22,298 nt of DNA from Ophioceras dolichostomum. Its lineage: Eukaryota; Ascomycota; Sordariomycetes; Magnaporthales; Ophioceraceae. The position numbers and the translations under genes were made by a program. Positions 9,901-19,124 of this stretch are shown in pieces. Under the pieces are notes generated by a model. It did not search any database, was not told the DNA's origin, and saw only the letters and a program-made list of their open reading frames with translations. Each line of letters starts with the position of its first letter. Position 1 is the stretch's first letter. The stretch covers positions 1 through 22,298 of the forward strand of contig PYST01000494.1 in NCBI GenBank assembly GCA_003049485.1. The letters are read 5' to 3'.

Positions 9901-10807
9901 ATCAGGTCCTTGAGGTACTTGCCCAGCAGCGCCGAGTCGTACGCCAGGAACTGCTGCAGCGTCTCGAACGTGTTCTTGGCCTTCTCGTCGTCGCCTGCCG
10001 CCACAGCAGATCGCAGGACGTCCGCCATGGAAGGGATGAGGGACTGGACGAGCTCCACTTTCTCTTGATCCTCTGGGTCGTCGGTATCGACAAGCAGAAG
10101 GGCGCTACCGATCGCCATGGTTGAGTTGACGCGCACATCCAGGCTTTGCTGGTCCTGGATTCCGCGGCGGAGGATGCCGAAGAGGGGGCCGAGGACCTCG
10201 TTGAAGTGGCGGGGATCGGCCTCCACGCAGCAGTATATGAGGTAGGACCCAAGCTCCCGCTGCTCGACGGGTTGGTCCTCCGCAACCATGCCAAACATGG
10301 TCTGGAATAGATCTTTCCACTCGCCCTTGGCAAGATCAAGGCTCGCGATCTCGGAGATCAGGCGCATTCTCAAGTGGCGGCACCTGCGATTCGGGTCCGA
10401 CTGGAGGTTGTTGAGCAAGTGATTCCGCACGGTCGGCTTGTGGGTCGCGGGGACCTTGGGCCAGTGTTTGGAGACCAGTCGGGTCGCTTGAACGGCGGCG
10501 AACTGCCTGACGCCGTCATCTGGGTGGAGGCAGACGTTCTCGATAAGGAGGAGCAGAGCCTCCGGCCGGGGGTACCAGTTCTTCTGCAGCTCGGCCGTGA
10601 CCTGCTTCAGCTTTTCAGTGTCGGCTGTGGGTTCGAAGGAATGATGTTCGTTAGCAGGACGATTAGCAGAGAACAGATGCGAGGGGAGGAGAAGAAGTGC
10701 GCATGCTGGATGTCTGCTCCCACAAAGCGGCGGTACATACGGGCTTGGGTATGCTCGAGGAGCGTGCGGAAGCCCTGCGAGTCCACATTCTGCAAAGGGT
10801 CTGACAT
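6958..10807 (-). CDS. kap123: Importin-beta family karyopherin, Kap123 / importin-4 type
   Basis: Exons 10807-10741, 10624-8284, 8003-7264 and 7151-6958 (3,342 nt, 1,113 aa). Introns are 116, 280 and 112 nt; the second ends with branch site CTAAC and acceptor AAAAAG. Kap123-type karyopherins carry ribosomal proteins and histones into the nucleus under Ran-GTP control. The N-terminus (MSDPLQNVDSQGFRTLLEHTQAPDTEKLKQ) and VRQFAAVQATRLVSKHW resemble the importin-beta N-terminal region. The rest is an all-helical HEAT-repeat solenoid, with repeat-like units such as EVRHAALVGLTRLAEE, ARVKISAAGAIGALAT and ETRSNAAYGIGLL. An acidic loop (about residues 667-686) sits where karyopherins have acidic inter-HEAT loops; smaller acidic patches lie near DDDEDDDE and DEEEEHD. 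The length is about that of yeast Kap123. The family is secure; the orthologue is less so, because importin-4 and importin-5 relatives look alike. Confidence 0.93.
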
Positions 10808-11060
10808 CTTGTGCCTCGCCGTAGTGGTTTGTTAGGAGAGAATGGTATTACAACCAGGGCTAGGTAGGCAAGGGAGGGAAGGACGGAAGAAGAAGAAGAA
10901 GAGGAAGGGAAAAGGAAGGAGAGGAGAGGGGGGGGAGAAAATATTAAGTGGGGGAGGGGATAATGGAAATAATATTGTTGTCGTGGGGAGAAAAAAAAAA
11001 GTTGGTTGCCCAATGCGGGGCAGGCCAGGCCGACGCGTCGAGTTCGCCTGCTAGCAGATA
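10808..11060 (-). promoter_or_regulatory. Pyrimidine-rich leader/promoter of the importin gene
   Basis: Read on the minus strand, the 250 nt before the importin ATG consist of long C/T tracts (complement of the GA-rich run at 10870-10960 and the A run at about 10991-11000). Such tracts are typical of strongly expressed filamentous-fungal genes. Exact transcription start not determined. Confidence 0.5.
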
Positions 11061-12451
11061 AGATTGCCGCGTTTGAGCCACATTGATGGCGCCTCACCAG
11101 CGACGCAGTGGCGGTGCCTCGTCAAATTTGGACCCACCTTTCGTAAGGTACATGCATTCACCCAACGACAACCCCGCCATAACGACGACCGTGGAGGATT
11201 CCGGACCAGCATGGCTAGGCGAGAGTTGATCTGGAAAAAGTCGTCGCTACGGTCGTAGGCTCAACTACCGTAAGATGAACCCAAGTTCACTCGCCACTCT
11301 GGTACGAAGGCCTGCAACGCATCCGGCCCCGCCTCCTCCCTCCTCATCAGTGCTTTCAACATCATCAGGGACTGAACGTCCATCTCAACGGCGGCGGCAG
11401 CGTCTAAGGCCTAGAGCTGTAACCGTTCCCATAGCGTTGTGCTCCATGACATCTGTGCTGTCCTATCGGAGCCACCGGTCGACGCTGTTTGTAGAAACAA
11501 TGTCACACCTGTGGGCACTAGGTTGAGAGGTATGCTAGTCGGGAGGAGGCTTCGGGTCACGAAAGAAGAATGTTACAGTTTTGTAAGCTTGAAGGGCCGT
11601 ATGGAACGAAGTCCGAGTGCAAGTAGGAGAAACTTCATCGAAAAGCAATCCTTTTTATGCAGGATAGCCATCAACGTATAGCACAGAACGTAACGCATCG
11701 CCAGGGCTGCACGCCGGCAGAGGGCTCACAAAATTTCGACGCCACGAGACGGAAACTCCCTTCTTCGCAGTCTGTAATGTTCAGAAGGAGAACGCAAATA
11801 TGACACATACAGACTCCCCTTTGGCGCTTTGCTATGCCCGTAGTACCGGTAACGGGGCCTCCTTCTGTGTCGATCTCATTGCGTCATTCACGCGCTCGAG
11901 ATATGATTCCAGTCTCAAGACGCGTCGTCGTCCTGCCAGCTCCTCACCTAGAGGACCCACCCACATCGCGTCCCTCACCGAGGTGGCTCGTACCTACCTT
12001 CATAAGCTCCGACGCGTCGTCAAGTTTCTCAAAAATCGAAGGATGATGAATGGCGCAGGCGTTGACAGCCGTGCCCGGTACGGGTACATTAATTTCCCAG
12101 AGTGGCAAAGGTGTGCGAATTCAGCAAAAATGCAAGAAACGCCCTGACTTCGAATCTTCTTTTTGCCACCTTTTTTTGCCTCCCTTTTCCTTCTTTTTTC
12201 CTCTCTTCCACAATGCCGCATTACCCCATGGCTTGAGACGATCATCTCATGCCATTATCATTTTTTCAAGCTAGTCACAGACACGATGTTCGCGAGATCC
12301 TTATCCGCGCAAGGGAACAAAAATAATTCCACCCCGACTCCAATGGAGAAAACACTCCTCGAAAAAAAAAAAAAAAAAAAAACAACCAGCGCGCCCCTGC
12401 ACCTCCCCAACTCTTGGTTACGACCGCATGAATGTGACCCCAAGGATCACA
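11061..12451. other. Gene-poor interval with weak coding-like traces
   Basis: About 1.4 kb between the importin promoter and the NLR stop codon. No gene is supported. At about 11800-12120 several frames on both strands are open at once. On the minus strand a stretch near 12120-11995 reads AVNACAIHHPSIFEKLDDASELMK before stops. Another near 11990-11835 reads EELAGRRRVLRLESYLERVNDAMR, and one near 11390-11270 starts MDVQSLMMLKALMRREEAG. They cannot be linked into one reading frame by convincing introns. The NLR 3' UTR should occupy the right end. Confidence 0.4.
12362..12382 (+). repeat. Homopolymer run of 21 A
   Basis: The run lies 70-90 nt downstream of the NLR stop codon. On the NLR coding strand it is poly-T inside the probable 3' UTR. 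No flanking element was recognised. Confidence 0.9.
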
Positions 12452-15400
12452 TCACATTCGGGTCCCCGCTAGGACCCTGAAAGCACCAGTAGAGCGTCCC
12501 TTCCGGAAAACAGGGATGAACCACTCACACGCCTCCAACTTCTGCTCGGTCGCGCTCTTGTCCAGCTCCTTGATCCACAGCGTCAGTCGCTCCTCCATAT
12601 CATCCTCAAGACACGCCGCTGCCGCGTTCCTTGCCTCTGCTGACTCGCCCATCTTGTCCAGCACCAAGGACAGCCGCAGGCGGGCCCTAGTGACGTTGAT
12701 AGGAGCCCAGTCGGCGCCCTCGCGGAGGCTGATTGCCCGACGGAGGTGGTTCCTGTGGGGGCACCTGGTTAGTTATAACGCGACCTATACTGATGTGTTT
12801 ATGTGTGTGTCTGTGGCAACAAGACCTTACGCGGCGTCCTCAAAGTTCCCTGCGTGATACTCCGTTGTACCCAGCCAGTACAGCGCCTCCAGCGTCTCGT
12901 CATAATTATGGCCCCTCAGCTCGTGTCTGGTCTGGTACACCTCCGTAAAGTGCAGCCTGGCCGAGGACGTGTCGCCCCTCACGAGCGCCACCAGCGCCGT
13001 CTGCAGCTTATAGACGGTGGTCCAGTAGTGGCGGTCGCCGAAGTGGTCCCGAACCATGTCCAGGGCCTTGGCGGCGCACGTCTCAGCCTCGTCGAGCTTG
13101 CGCTGGCCGAGGCATATCTGCGATCGGACCAGGTATTGGATGGCGAACTGGAAGGTGAGGTCGCACTCCTTGTTGCCGGCCCTCAGCTCTTCGAACTTGG
13201 CCATCGCGCGCTCCGTGAGGTCGAGGGCTCTATCAAACTCCTCCTCGTCGCACTGGAGGCATGCGAAGTCATTCCATCCGCGGGCGATGTCCACCCAGAC
13301 CATTGTCGCCATGTCGGTGCTGCCGTCGGGAAGTGTCTTAAACAGCGCGACGCGGCGGTCGATGACTTCCTGCATCAGTGGGGCGGCCTTGGTGCGGTCG
13401 CCTGCCTGGTAGTGGTTGGTGGCGATGAAGCAGATGATCTGTGTGAGCACAGGGTCCGTATCGAGGACATCCTGCTCGAGCACCTCGCGGCAGATCTTCT
13501 CGGCCAGAACGGAGACCGAGTACGACTGGGCCTGGAAGGCCTGGTCCCAGAGGTAGTATGCCGCGTCGCAGAGCAGGTTGGCAAACACCTTGTCTCCCAT
13601 CAGGCGCGGTTCAGCCTGCTCGTACTCGGTCTTGAGGCTCAGGACTTGTGGAAGAAACGTTTCCCACTGCTCCAGCTGGCTGGGCAAGATGCGGGTCAGG
13701 GCTGAGCGGGCGGGGAAGACCTTGCGAACGTGGGTGGCGGCTCGGTTGAAAATCCGCTGGCGCTCTTGGGGATCCTTCTCGGCGAGCTGGATGAGGACGC
13801 CTCGCTTCAGAGCACGGTGGGTGCGGAGGGTGGCGTTGCTTCCGGAGCCGTCTCGCTCAACGAGGTGAGAAGCCATGAGCTCTGTCACTAGGCCTCTGAG
13901 GCTGGTCATTAGAAATATGGGCAGATTTCTCGTCGTTAGCGTCGCAGCTTCATGAAGGGTTGTGCGTGGTCCCCTAAATCCGCCTGTCCGGGTGAAAAGG
14001 TCAAGTGATTCCCTACCGGACAAGTTCTGCGAATCTCTCGTTCTTGTTACCATCTCCATCGGTGCCATCTTCCGCCTGACTAATGAGCATCATCTCGAGA
14101 ACAGCATCGGGGTTGAGGAAGGCCAGTGTTCGAAGGAGCTCCAGAGCGCCAGGTGACAGCTTGCTCAGGGCAAAGTCCCACACAGTCTGAAGAGTTTTGT
14201 CGTAGTGGTCCAGGAAGTCAGGAGCATCGCTCTTCCATATCTCCGCCGAGCCAAAGCGATCCCGGAACATGTCGCGAAATTCTCGTAGTGACAGGTTTGA
14301 CCGCTTGATGTAGCCCGAGTAGTGAGCGAGCGCGAGCGGCAACCCGCCGAGGTTCTCGGCAATCTGGCTTGCTGCATCTTGCTCCTCGGAGGTGGCGTTG
14401 GTTAGTTGCATGATGAGATCGGAGCCATCGTTTGGTTTCATGGGTTGGATTTCAATGTCATGCTTGATGAGAGAGCCACGGCGCATAGACTGCGAGGTAA
14501 CCAAAACGGCGCCGCGGCTGTTGTGTGGCCAATAGCGGATGAGCGTCTTCCGGTCGGTGGCGTTGTCAAACACGAGAAGCCACGTGAGATCTACTATGAG
14601 AACGGCGAGGAGAAATGGCAGGTCAGCAAAGGCGCGGTACGAAAGTGGTACGCGGTCGATGGGGTTCTCACTCACGAGTCTCGTTGAGCCATCGTAGCAC
14701 TTTCTCGACATTCTCTTGCAGGGACCCTTGTGACTCCGAGTCGACGACCTTGACGTGCTTGCCGATGTCCGCCAAGCCATTAGAGATCTCCACCTCGTTC
14801 TCAGCACGCACCCAGAAGACGTGGTCATAGTGCTTCTGCATGAGATGCAGGAACTCGACGGCGACTTCTGTCTTGCCCACGCCGCCGACGCCGTGGAGTA
14901 CGCATGATTTCTGCACTGCAGGCTGGTAACCACTTGTGTCCGTGGTCTGTCGCGGGCCCAGCATCGATTCGAGCGCGTTGAGGACCTCCTTGCGGTCGGT
15001 GAAGGTCGGTCGCCTCCCCTGACGGATCGACGAGATGGAGCTGCTCCTGCTGAGAGTCGCATTGGCGGAAGAGCCGGGGTTGCCGAAGTTTTTGCTCTCC
15101 ATTTTGCGCTGCCACTCAGTCACTGTTCTCATATATGCAAGCTGGACTTCTTCAGCGAACGCGGCTTTGCTCTTCTCGATCGCGTGTTGAATTCGTTGGA
15201 ACTCGACGTCGACTGGGCGCCATACCAGGTGGATGAGGATCTCTGCGAGGGGTTCGTGGTCATTTTATGTGCACAACAGCAAATCCTAGAGGGGGGGGGA
15301 GGGAAAGTGGGACGTTGCCGAGGAAGTCGCATTCCAACGCCGACTAGTATGAAGGGAGCGGTGACAGGCATGAAGGGACAGACTGCTTGGCATGAAGGGA

Positions 15401-16359
15401 CACGGTGATTGGCATGACGGAAGATGATGACTCGCTGCCGGGAGACAAGGAATTTCGCCGTGGTTACCTGCAGAATTGCGGTTTAGGAAGTCGAGAAGGT
15501 GCAGATTGAACGCCGTGCAAACGCTCAAGATGTCCGTGACGGCCCGTTGGAGACGATCGGTTGGAAAAAGATCCAGGTACTCGGTGAAGCGAGGAAGAGA
15601 GCGGAACAATTCCTCGAAGCAAGTCGATACCCGGTCCATTGTGGCAGTGAGTCTGACAGCAGCCTGTACGATTTTGAAACGTGGCTCAGCTAATAGTACC
15701 AACGAAGTAGGACGGTCGACAACAAGGGCTCGGCCGAAAAGGGTGTGTAGCCCCTGGCGATGACTGGCCTTGACACATGAATTACTCACCCTGAAAATTA
15801 GGTGAACGCTACCCCAGAGTAACTGGAGGTCAGGCAGGACTGATCTGCACAGAAGTGCCGAAGATCCGGTTACAAATCTCTCCAGGGACTGCAGCATCGA
15901 TGAAACCCTGGCCATTCTGCTCAGAGAGCCACGCGAAGAGAACTCTTCCTTAATCCTCAACAGCGCTTCAGAGCAGTTGTCGATGTTGGCTTCTAGAATA
16001 TGCACCTTCTGCATTTGTGGGAGCTTCTCCAAACCCTCACGGATGGCAGCCGATAGCCCGAGGTTTGTATCGGCAGCCGGCCGCTGCGACTCCACGCCGG
16101 CCCCGTCGTTTGCCTGGGACGAATCACCCTCGGTAGGGTCTGCGCGAGAAACATACTCCCGAGCCACGGCCTTGCCCGTATTGGCGTATTTGCCAAGTGA
16201 TTCGTAGGGTTTCGTGGACGGGGCCCTGGGGTGCGTGCTGTTGCCGTTGTGGACGAGCTCTTTGCTGTCATGGAGACTGTTAAAACTGTCGTGTTGGCCC
16301 TCAATGGCTGGGAGCTTCCCTCGCGGTTTCCGCCGACAGAATGCGCAGCATGACAACAT
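12452..16359 (-). CDS. Fungal NLR-like STAND protein: helical N-domain, NB-ARC, TPR
   Basis: Exons 16359-15468, 15242-14676, 14593-14017, 13901-12831 and 12752-12452 (3,408 nt, 1,135 aa). The introns are 225, 82, 115 and 78 nt; the third (donor GTAGGG, acceptor ACCAG) is least certain. A stop-free 105-nt segment (15789-15685) in exon 1 is probably another intron, giving 1,100 aa. The N-terminus MLSCCAFCRRK has clustered Cys and basic residues. A helical domain follows (LWGSVHLIF; LPRFTEYLDLFPTDRLQ), resembling fungal DUF7708-type regions before NB-ARC. NB-ARC features are P-loop GVGGVGKT (about 415-422), Walker B-like LLVFDNA (about 492-498), GAVLVTSQ, GLPLA (about 570-574) and TLRTHRALKR near 703-712 in place of MHD. 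From about 760 the C-terminus is TPR-like helices. Such STAND ATPases are thought to oligomerise on ligand binding and trigger non-self or cell-death responses; that role here is inferred. Confidence 0.85.
15345..15422 (+). repeat. Degenerate 21-22-nt tandem repeat in NLR intron 1
   Basis: ATGAAGGGA recurs at about 15349, 15370 and 15392, with a diverged copy (ATGACGGA) at about 15414. The spacing is 21-22 nt and flanking bases are partly shared (GGCATGAAGGGACA). The array lies wholly within the 225-nt first intron of the NLR gene and lengthens it. Confidence 0.75.
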
Positions 16360-17663
16360 GGCGGCTAGCTACCTATGCCGGGGAACCTGAGCTAATGTTG
16401 TCGTACAGGCGCGATCGTCAAACTGGGAACCCTGTCTTGCAACCTGGTCCTGGTGGCGTAGCACAAGTCTAACATGTAATTTGGCCAGGCACCAGTTGGT
16501 GTACCTACTCTTGACTCAATTGCGGCGCGTTAGTGAGGGACCTGTCTAATATTATGTACGTATGAAGGAGATAGCCAGCATCACTCACTTCGGCGGCAAG
16601 GGTTCTCTCAGGGATGATCTTAGGCTTGTTTTCATATCGAACTGTACGTACTTTTACATTACCTAGGCAAGGAGCGACGGCTCGAAATATCCAGACGCTC
16701 AGGGTACCAAGGTAGATATGAATATGTAGCAACAATACGCTATCGTCGAGACCCGTTTGTCAGTTGATAACTTGATAATATGCGAGGGTGTCAGGGGTAA
16801 CCGGCTGGTCTGTTCTTAGATAAAAGTGCCGCGCTAAATCGCTTTCGAAGCGAACAGTGTAACGGTCGGTGACCCAAACAAGGTAAATGTCGTAAATATT
16901 TCTTCCTATTCTCGTGCAGCGAAATCACGAAAGATAAATAGAAGCTCTTGGTAAGGCTCTGAGCAAGAGGATCTAAGACCGCTTTCTCGGCCCTGGAAAG
17001 AATTACAATCGATTACCTAACCGAGCTGGCTTCTTTGGGCAGAAACTGCAACGATGCCTGACCGCACAACGTGGTTGGTCAGAATCGTCAAGAAGTGCAA
17101 TTTGTTTTCCCAACCTGCGGCTTGCTGGTGTGGGAAGGGGTAGATTTACAACCTTGCCTCGCTAGTAGCATCGCTCGGTGCGGCAGAAGCCGATGTCGCT
17201 GTGGAGCGATTTATCTTGGCAGTATGTGCCTAGTTGTCGTGCGGGCCTAGAGATGCTTCGCATCGTTAACAGAATGCGCAGCAGTGTATCGTCGACGACG
17301 TGGAAGTGATTGCTAATGGAAGTTCTCTTAATTATATCAGAAATGCCTTTGCTATAACGTGGCGGTCGTGGATGTGATAAGGAAACGTCAATGCTCTCAG
17401 CCTCCCACTTCCCGTTTCTTCCGCTGACTCTAGCTTAAGGTACCGAACTTGCGTGTATGATTACTAGTACTACTAACTAGTAGTATTTTGGTCCCGCAAA
17501 AGCTGATGCCACTGCGCTTCCTTCTATGAGGGTGAGCATGACGATCAAGGCTACCTACTTAGGACTGGCCTACACAAAGATGCCAGATGTACTTTATTCT
17601 TCAATCATTCCAGGTCTTGCTCATTCTCTTAATTGGAATATTATCCTTCCTTGTCCGAACTGG
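16360..17663. other. Intergenic, NLR promoter side, no supported gene
   Basis: About 1.3 kb between the NLR start and the reductase stop (both genes on the minus strand). A minus-strand frame at 16505-16735 has no motif and is probably chance. An AT-leaning palindrome lies at 17468-17485. No tRNA, rRNA or transposon signature was seen. Confidence 0.5.
17468..17485. repeat. Perfect inverted repeat, 8-nt arms
   Basis: TACTACTA is followed by a 2-nt spacer and its reverse complement TAGTAGTA; TACTAGTA just before it overlaps and is itself palindromic. It lies about 180 nt downstream of the reductase stop codon and could be a chance repeat, a hairpin in the 3' flank, or a protein-binding palindrome. 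Confidence 0.7.
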
Positions 17664-18515
17664 CTACTTCTCCATCTCCTCCTTGAAACCCTGCCTGACC
17701 ACATCAGGCACATCTCCGAGCTCACGCACGACATCCATCGTCCGTCTCATTCTCTCAGGGGACGTCGTGCCATTCAAGATAGACACGCTCCCCCCAGAAC
17801 CCCCTTCAGAGCCTGAGGAAAGTACCAAAAGAAACAGGGCGTCTTCTCGAGAGATCTTGGCCTTGTCCGCCAACCAGCCGACGATCTGTCCGTCGAGCAG
17901 ACCGGGGTTGGCTTTGAGGACCCAGAATGCTTGGTACTCAATACTATTCTTCGAGCAATACTGCCTCACTTCGACATCGAACTTGTTCGCTGGCCAGAAG
18001 CGATTCTGGACTATGCAGGGCTTTATTAAAGCGCTAGCGCAGATGTTTTGGAGCTGACGAATGTTGACATTGCAAACCCCGAGACTGCGCACTTGGGTAC
18101 CCACGAGACGCTCCATGGCGCGCCAGACTTCGAGTGTTTCTTCCATCGTGGGCATGGGTCCATGGAGCAACAGCGCGTCGACGTAGTCAAGGCCGAGCTT
18201 TGAAAGGCTCATTCTTAGGCTCTTCCGGACCTTGACGTCTGTCGGGTCACTCAAGTCATAAGGGGCGTATCCAGGCGCATGGCCAGCAGGGGTGGTGAAT
18301 TTTGTTTGAACGGTGAGGCTGTCTCGGCGAACAGAAAGGCCATATTGAGGAGGTTGGTCAAGCACCGCTTTCAACCCTTGTCCAACCACCTCTTCGTTGT
18401 AATATTGCGGCTGGCAGGCGGTGTCAAACGCTCGATACCCAGCTTTGAGAGCAGCTAGGATGGTGGCTGGGTCGGCCTTTTCTGCTGTGCCATAGATCAA
18501 GGATGAAGTACGCAT
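17664..18515 (-). CDS. Aldo/keto reductase family oxidoreductase
   Basis: A single exon of 283 residues, starting in the context AAAAATG. Aldo/keto reductases reduce aldehydes or ketones with NADPH in a TIM barrel. The catalytic tetrad can be placed: Asp31 in FDTACQP, Tyr38 or Tyr39 in QYYNEE, Lys72 in VQTKF and His118 in LLLHGP. Later landmarks are SLGVCN, the VQNRFW strand, YQAFWVL, and the cofactor-site segment SILNGTTSPERM. The N-terminal hairpin is short (SSLIYGTAEKAD), as in related fungal reductases that begin with SLIYGTA, so the protein is probably complete. The SSGSEGGSGGS stretch before SILNGTT is unusually Gly/Ser-rich. The substrate cannot be told from the sequence. It is divergent from the beta-lactamase-family gene, about 610 nt away. 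Confidence 0.9.
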   Translation of the reverse strand: MRTSSLIYGTAEKADPATILAALKAGYRAFDTACQPQYYNEEVVGQGLKAVLDQPPQYGLSVRRDSLTVQTKFTTPAGHAPGYAPYDLSDPTDVKVRKSLRMSLSKLGLDYVDALLLHGPMPTMEETLEVWRAMERLVGTQVRSLGVCNVNIRQLQNICASALIKPCIVQNRFWPANKFDVEVRQYCSKNSIEYQAFWVLKANPGLLDGQIVGWLADKAKISREDALFLLVLSSGSEGGSGGSVSILNGTTSPERMRRTMDVVRELGDVPDVVRQGFKEEMEK

Positions 18516-19124
18516 TTTTGACGCCGTTGTGTGGTGTGCTTTAGTAGATACCTCAAGTGCGAAATATCATTGACGAATTTATGGATTGATGAGGCGTGGT
18601 CATCATCAGAAACAGGGCAGGCTGGAGTGCTGACAGACGGACTGCTTTTTCCACCAGAATGCTACATCTACACCCCTGTCAAGGAGGCGTGCCTCAAAAC
18701 TGTGCCTACCAACGATAAGCCGTGCCGCGAATGTGCGATAATTCTGGGGAAAATGTGTCGTCGGGTTCCAACATCATGCAGCTGCCCCCCCTCCAACTGA
18801 ACACTCAGCCCCACTCCGACTGACCGGTTGCCTTTTGTGGCATGCTCATTTCTCCGGGCGTCCGATGGTGCATGCCCTCCCTTTCGTGGGAGTCCAATGC
18901 CCGCCAGCACATTGTGCTTCGCAATCTCGGCACCCTAGAGGAGGGAGAGAACGAGGAGCTCTGATGGATGGAAGGGTCTTTATTGGCCTTGCCCTTGCCG
19001 GTCCCCCCAGACCAGGCGAGGGCAAGGAACGCATGTTCAGCTATCTCGAATCTCTGCGGCTAGCCTCGAAGGCTGGACACTCTAGAGTTTGCCGCAATGG
19101 CAGCGTAGCCTTTCGGGGGCCAGC
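18516..19124. promoter_or_regulatory. Shared divergent promoter region
   Basis: About 610 nt between the divergent start codons of the reductase (-) and the serine hydrolase (+). It must contain both 5' flanks. Open frames at 18531-18910 and 18835-19221 run through it without motifs; the latter continues out of frame over exon 1 of the hydrolase. No specific operator was identified. Confidence 0.5.

Noticed and set aside
11834..12046. Plus-strand frame with VVVLPAP, whose antisense resembles a GAGKTTT-like P-loop
   Set aside because: The minus-strand reading GAGRTTTRLETG is interrupted by stops on both sides and lacks any ATPase context.
12362..12382. Poly-A run as the tail of a LINE/SINE-type insertion
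   Set aside because: No target-site duplication, no reverse-transcriptase remnant and no tRNA-like head were found beside it or beside the run at 6555.
12803..13705. 300-residue plus-strand frame
   Set aside because: Antisense of the TPR exon of the NLR gene, which has clear family sequence on the minus strand; the open frame is a by-product of GC-rich codon use.
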